Below are positions 15,091 to 18,324 of a stretch of 18,324 nucleotides of DNA, piece by piece. Numbering within the stretch: the first letter of the stretch is position 1; each line of letters starts with the position of its first letter. A model generated the notes under the pieces. The model saw only the letters and a list, made by a program, of their open reading frames with translations. It was not told the origin of the DNA and ran no database searches. A program made the translations under genes and the position numbers. This DNA is from Hyphomicrobiales bacterium (lineage in GTDB: Bacteria; Pseudomonadota; Alphaproteobacteria; Rhizobiales; JAJFHC01), in contig JAJFHC010000273.1 of the NCBI GenBank assembly GCA_021775835.1, forward strand, positions 1 through 18,324, read 5' to 3'.

Positions 15091-16881
15091 TCAGCCGGCC
15101 GATCCACCCTGTAGCGGCAACAGGGGTGCCTGGTCGTCAGGCGCGGTTGGCTGTGGTGTGGCCTTTGACATCTTCTTGAACGCCCACTTGACGACTGAAG
15201 TGTCGGAGACATGGCCGTGAATGACAATCTGGCGCGTACGGCGCGGTGTGCCGCTGTCGGCGAGATAGATGCTGTCCTCCAGAGTGACCCTTGCGCCTGA
15301 GGCATTGAACCGCCATCCCACGTGATTTGGGAGGATCAACAAAATGCTGTTTCCGTCCTTTGCCGTTGTGGCGCGGACGCCGGGGTGAAGGTGAAATCTG
15401 ATGCAGAATTCGTGGCCACCTTGCGTCCGCGCGCCCGATGACAAGGCCTGATTGAAACTGTCTTCACCACGCAGGTCACCGCCGTCCTGATCCAGAAACA
15501 GGCGCCGGGCATGGGTTAGCCCGAAGCGGGATTCATAACCATTGTGCCAGGCTTCGACAATGGCGCCGGCCGGTCCGTCCTGCCGTTCGCTCTCACACAA
15601 GGTCGGCCCGGCGACCCTTTGGCGCATGAGTCCGAATCCATGCCATTTTCGAATGTGTCCGCTGGAACGGTCGTTGAGAACGGCCGTGGAATGGGCCGCT
15701 GTTGTGCAGGCGACGTGGCGCCATTCCCTGTCATCGTGCGAAACGGCACCGCAATTGACGACGATCCGATGGTGACCATGGCTGAGTTCGAAGGACAGGC
15801 AGCCTGCGTGGGAGTCGATGCCGTATGCCCCTCTGGCTGGTTGTCCCATATCGGCGATAACAGTGGTCTTGTTTTGGACCATGCGGTGGTAACCGCTGTG
15901 ACGACCGTGTGTAAGGGGGCGTCCCTGCGTCATGTCGGTGCCCAGTATGCCGTCAACCGTATCCTTCCCGGTGGCGCGAACGCCGTTGAACAGTGCCAGG
16001 CCACCGTCGGAATGACACAGAAGGCGAAGCATAGGGATCATGCGCTCAATGGCACACAACAGGGCATGGGGCAGTTCGAGCGCGTAACTCTCAAAGACTC
16101 GCCGCAGGGGAATCAACGCACACAGCAGCTGGATCAGTACTTCCGGGTTGCGGGATCGATGACAGCCGTCCGGCAAAATCTGGGTTTCAAGATCGCTGGA
16201 AAGATTCTCGATCGCCCTGGCGCGGTACTTTTCGCACTCGTTCAGGCAGATAACAGCCTGGACTATAGCCGTTCGTATCATGAGCCGGTCTACCGGCTGG
16301 GAGACGCTGTCTGCGGACCACAAAAGGTATCTCAGCTGCCGGCCCATTGAGGCCACCAATTTTTCCCGAAACGGTTTCGGTGCCTGCCGGTACAGCAATT
16401 CGGCATTGCTCATCCACGATGACAGACGCCTGGCCACGATCACAGGCTTCCAGGAAATGTCGTGCCAATGCCCATGCGTATCGATCCATTCCGATACGAT
16501 TGCCTGACCCTGGGCATAGGCGATCGGATTGGCGGCAGCGGTGTGGTGCCGTAACCAGTCGAAACCCACCAGTTCCCGGATCCAGTCCTTTGACGGGACC
16601 ATGGAAGGGGCGAGCGAAAACAGAGGCCGGGTACCGGCCTTAACAGTCTGCCCGGCAAGTTTGAATTCGCCGCGGTAGAAAGCATCCGCAACTGCCGGGT
16701 CGCCACGAAGCAGTGGCTGAGTGTCGGCGATGATCCGGTTGGGTGAGGGGCCGCCAATGAAAATGCGCTGTGGCAGTTTCTTGAAGAATGGCCGGAGAAC
16801 CGTGGTACGGCCGATCCCAGCCAGGATGCCGGGCAATGGTCTCGAATTTGAATTGCCTAACTTGCCTGCGTTCAGTTTCAT
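15091..16881 (-). CDS. Heparinase II/III-like protein
   Basis: The 596-aa product resembles the heparinase II/III-like family: an N-terminal helical (alpha/alpha toroid) half, then a beta-rich half. Landmarks are [13 protein letters not shown] (68-80), [11 protein letters not shown], and [35 protein letters not shown] in the helical part. In the second half are [55 protein letters not shown], and [12 protein letters not shown], the pattern of the heparinase_II_III beta domain. Such proteins cleave uronic-acid polysaccharides in some bacteria, but the alphaproteobacterial version beside purH is not known to do so, and I see no signal peptide. ATG 16881 is preceded by GGAG at about 10 bases. 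It is in the row rsmB, rpe, this gene, purH with a 42-bp gap after rpe. Confidence 0.88.
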   Translation of the reverse strand: MKLNAGKLGNSNSRPLPGILAGIGRTTVLRPFFKKLPQRIFIGGPSPNRIIADTQPLLRGDPAVADAFYRGEFKLAGQTVKAGTRPLFSLAPSMVPSKDWIRELVGFDWLRHHTAAANPIAYAQGQAIVSEWIDTHGHWHDISWKPVIVARRLSSWMSNAELLYRQAPKPFREKLVASMGRQLRYLLWSADSVSQPVDRLMIRTAIVQAVICLNECEKYRARAIENLSSDLETQILPDGCHRSRNPEVLIQLLCALIPLRRVFESYALELPHALLCAIERMIPMLRLLCHSDGGLALFNGVRATGKDTVDGILGTDMTQGRPLTHGRHSGYHRMVQNKTTVIADMGQPARGAYGIDSHAGCLSFELSHGHHRIVVNCGAVSHDDREWRHVACTTAAHSTAVLNDRSSGHIRKWHGFGLMRQRVAGPTLCESERQDGPAGAIVEAWHNGYESRFGLTHARRLFLDQDGGDLRGEDSFNQALSSGARTQGGHEFCIRFHLHPGVRATTAKDGNSILLILPNHVGWRFNASGARVTLEDSIYLADSGTPRRTRQIVIHGHVSDTSVVKWAFKKMSKATPQPTAPDDQAPLLPLQGGSAG

Positions 16882-16923
16882 CGCACCGGCACTCCAAGAG
16901 AGGGCCGTGCAAGAATTTGAAAA

Positions 16924-17601
16924 TCAGGGGGTTCGCAACCGGGTGATGTTGTCGCCATAGGCTGACGGTCCCCCGGCAAACGTCGCCGTGCCCGCCACCA
17001 GGATGTTCGCGCCTGCAGCGATTGCCTTCGGGGCTGTATCGAAGTTGATGCCGCCATCTACTTCCAGATCAATGTCGCGTTCCAGTCTGTCGATCCATTC
17101 ACGCAGGCGGCCAATCTTGTCCAATTGACTATCGATGAAACCCTGACCTCCGAACCCAGGGTTGACCGTCATTACCAGAACAAGATCGATGTCGCCGATA
17201 ATCGGCTCGAGCACTTCGATCGGAGTCCCCGGATTGAGCGAAACGCCCACCTTGCAACCAAGGGCCCGGATGGCCTGGATGGTGCGGTGGCAGTGTGGTC
17301 CCGCTTCCGGATGGAAGGTAATGATGTTCGCGCCTGCTTCGGCAAATGCCTCCAAGAATGGATCAACCGGTGCAATCATAAGATGCACGTCGAATATCTT
17401 ATCGGTATGCGGTCTTAATGATTTGATAACGCTGGGGCCAAAACTGATGTTTGGCACGAAATGACCGTCCATGATGTCAAGATGAATGTAGTCGGCACCG
17501 GCATTGTCAATCGCCCGCACCTCATCGCCCAGACGGGAGAAATCGGCGGCCAGTATGGACGGGGCGATCTTGATTTCAGGAGAATTCTTGTCCGCGGTCA
17601 T
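16924..17601 (-). CDS. rpe: Ribulose-phosphate 3-epimerase
   Basis: Rpe interconverts ribulose 5-phosphate and xylulose 5-phosphate in the pentose phosphate pathway and Calvin cycle. The 225-aa product is a compact TIM barrel with [12 protein letters not shown] (14-25), [12 protein letters not shown] with His40 and Asp42, FDVHLMI with His73, [10 protein letters not shown], and LEVDGGIN with Asp182. His40, Asp42, His73 and Asp182 are the metal ligands and the two acid-base aspartates. I chose ATG 17601 because AAGGA lies 8 bases upstream; a TTG at 17619 would add six residues. It lies 45 bp downstream of rsmB and 42 bp before the heparinase-like gene, and is likely co-transcribed with both. 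No Calvin-cycle genes are visible in the window, so a housekeeping role is most likely. Confidence 0.97.
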   Translation of the reverse strand: MTADKNSPEIKIAPSILAADFSRLGDEVRAIDNAGADYIHLDIMDGHFVPNISFGPSVIKSLRPHTDKIFDVHLMIAPVDPFLEAFAEAGANIITFHPEAGPHCHRTIQAIRALGCKVGVSLNPGTPIEVLEPIIGDIDLVLVMTVNPGFGGQGFIDSQLDKIGRLREWIDRLERDIDLEVDGGINFDTAPKAIAAGANILVAGTATFAGGPSAYGDNITRLRTP

Positions 17602-17646
17602 GGTCTCATTCCTTATCAACGTGTTCGTGTGCTCGCAACAGATTGA

Positions 17647-18324
17647 TCAGACGGGAGTTACTCTTTTCAGGCGCGAAATGAAAAACCCATCGGCGCCCGG
17701 AACGGTGACATCCGGACCTTTACAGTGAAAGGGCAGGGTTCGCACGTCGCCTTGGGGCGTAACAGCGTCTTCAAAACCGGGAACTTCATCTGGCTCTATG
17801 GGGACCCGCACCAAACCGGTGTCTTCGGTGAGCATAGCCTCGATACGGTCGATCCCTTCCTCGGGTTCCAGGGAGCAGGTGCAGTATATCAACCGGGCTC
17901 CCGGATCGAGCAACGTCGCGGCGTGACGGAGGAGGCGGGTCTGGGTCACGGCAAGGGTTTCGATCATGGCAGCGGTCTTGTTCCACCCCACATCCGGATG
18001 ACGCCTGATAGTGCCCGTGGCGCTGCACGGCGCATCGAGCAATATCGCATCGGGACGCGTTTCAGGGACAAAGACGGCGGCATCGGCCTTGACGATCTGG
18101 GCAGTAAGGCCAAGGCGTTTCATGTTCTCCGTCAGGCGTTCGAGGCGTGCGGCGGAACGGTCAACAGCCGTAACGGCGGCCCCCCGCGCGGCCAGTTGGG
18201 CGGACTTGCCTCCGGGTGCGGCGCACAGATCGAGCACATTCCTGCCGGCTACATCGCCCAGCAGAAGGGCCGGCAGACAGGCAGCGGCATCCTGAACCCA
18301 CCATTGCCCCTGTTCATATCCTGC
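17647..18324 (-). CDS. rsmB: 16S rRNA m5C967 methyltransferase, N-terminus outside window
   Basis: RsmB methylates C967 of 16S rRNA. The coding frame is open to the right edge, and the part in view begins GYEQGQWWVQDAAA, a typical lead-in; the N-terminal NusB-like domain and the true start lie outside the window. Visible motifs are the SAM-binding VLDLCAAPGGKSAQLA, then VDRSAARLERL, LLDAPCSATGTIRRHPD with the motif IV Cys, and LIYCTCSLEPEEG with the catalytic motif VI Cys. The C-terminus GADGFFISRLKRV is standard. A GTG inside LDLCAAPGGK can be mistaken for a start but is within the catalytic domain. It heads the visible part of the row rsmB, rpe, heparinase-like, purH. Confidence 0.95.
   Translation of the reverse strand, partial: AGYEQGQWWVQDAAACLPALLLGDVAGRNVLDLCAAPGGKSAQLAARGAAVTAVDRSAARLERLTENMKRLGLTAQIVKADAAVFVPETRPDAILLDAPCSATGTIRRHPDVGWNKTAAMIETLAVTQTRLLRHAATLLDPGARLIYCTCSLEPEEGIDRIEAMLTEDTGLVRVPIEPDEVPGFEDAVTPQGDVRTLPFHCKGPDVTVPGADGFFISRLKRVTPV

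Noticed and set aside
15544..16350. Long plus-strand open frame opposite the heparinase-like gene
   Set aside because: It is a shadow of the heparinase-like coding frame with no recognisable domain or start signal.

Overview
The window reads as chromosomal DNA of an alphaproteobacterium, moderately GC-rich by eye. The pointers are the ~180-kDa class of NAD-glutamate dehydrogenase, a gene row of rsmB, rpe, a heparinase II/III-like gene and purH, a GcvA-like LysR regulator, and an FNR/FixK-type box. Genus cannot be told from the sequence alone. I see no tRNA, rRNA, CRISPR array, insertion sequence or prophage.

Left part (1-3910): a gene cut by the left edge encodes at least three fused RidA/YjgF domains. 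It converges on three minus-strand genes: a PPK2-type polyphosphate kinase, an unrecognised protein with a coiled coil and a winged-helix-like C-terminus, and a TIM-barrel sugar isomerase/epimerase-like protein. The PPK2 gene has a perfect TTGAC-N4-GTCAA palindrome placed exactly where a class II FNR/FixK activator site would sit, which suggests control by oxygen or redox state.

Middle part (3911-7777): a plus-strand envelope operon encodes a LemA lipoprotein, a TPM-domain protein with a Gly/Ser-rich tail, a small unrecognised membrane protein and a second TPM-domain membrane protein. The first three genes are closely spaced or overlapping, and the last two overlap or nearly abut. A 62-codon minus-strand gene with a very good ribosome binding site follows, divergent from a GcvA-like LysR gene.

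Right part (7778-18324): a very large NAD-dependent glutamate dehydrogenase gene, with a 16-bp palindrome just before its start, converges with only 22 bp on a CreA-family gene. Upstream of creA on the minus strand is a housekeeping row reading rsmB (cut by the right edge), rpe, heparinase II/III-like, purH. It combines rRNA methylation, pentose phosphate epimerisation and the last two steps of IMP synthesis with an envelope- or polysaccharide-related protein of unknown substrate.

Most of the window is ordinary core genome. The parts most worth a second look are the triple RidA fusion without the usual catalytic arginine, the FNR-type PPK2 promoter, the unrecognised membrane protein between two TPM genes, the 62-codon gene facing the LysR regulator, and the coiled-coil/winged-helix protein.
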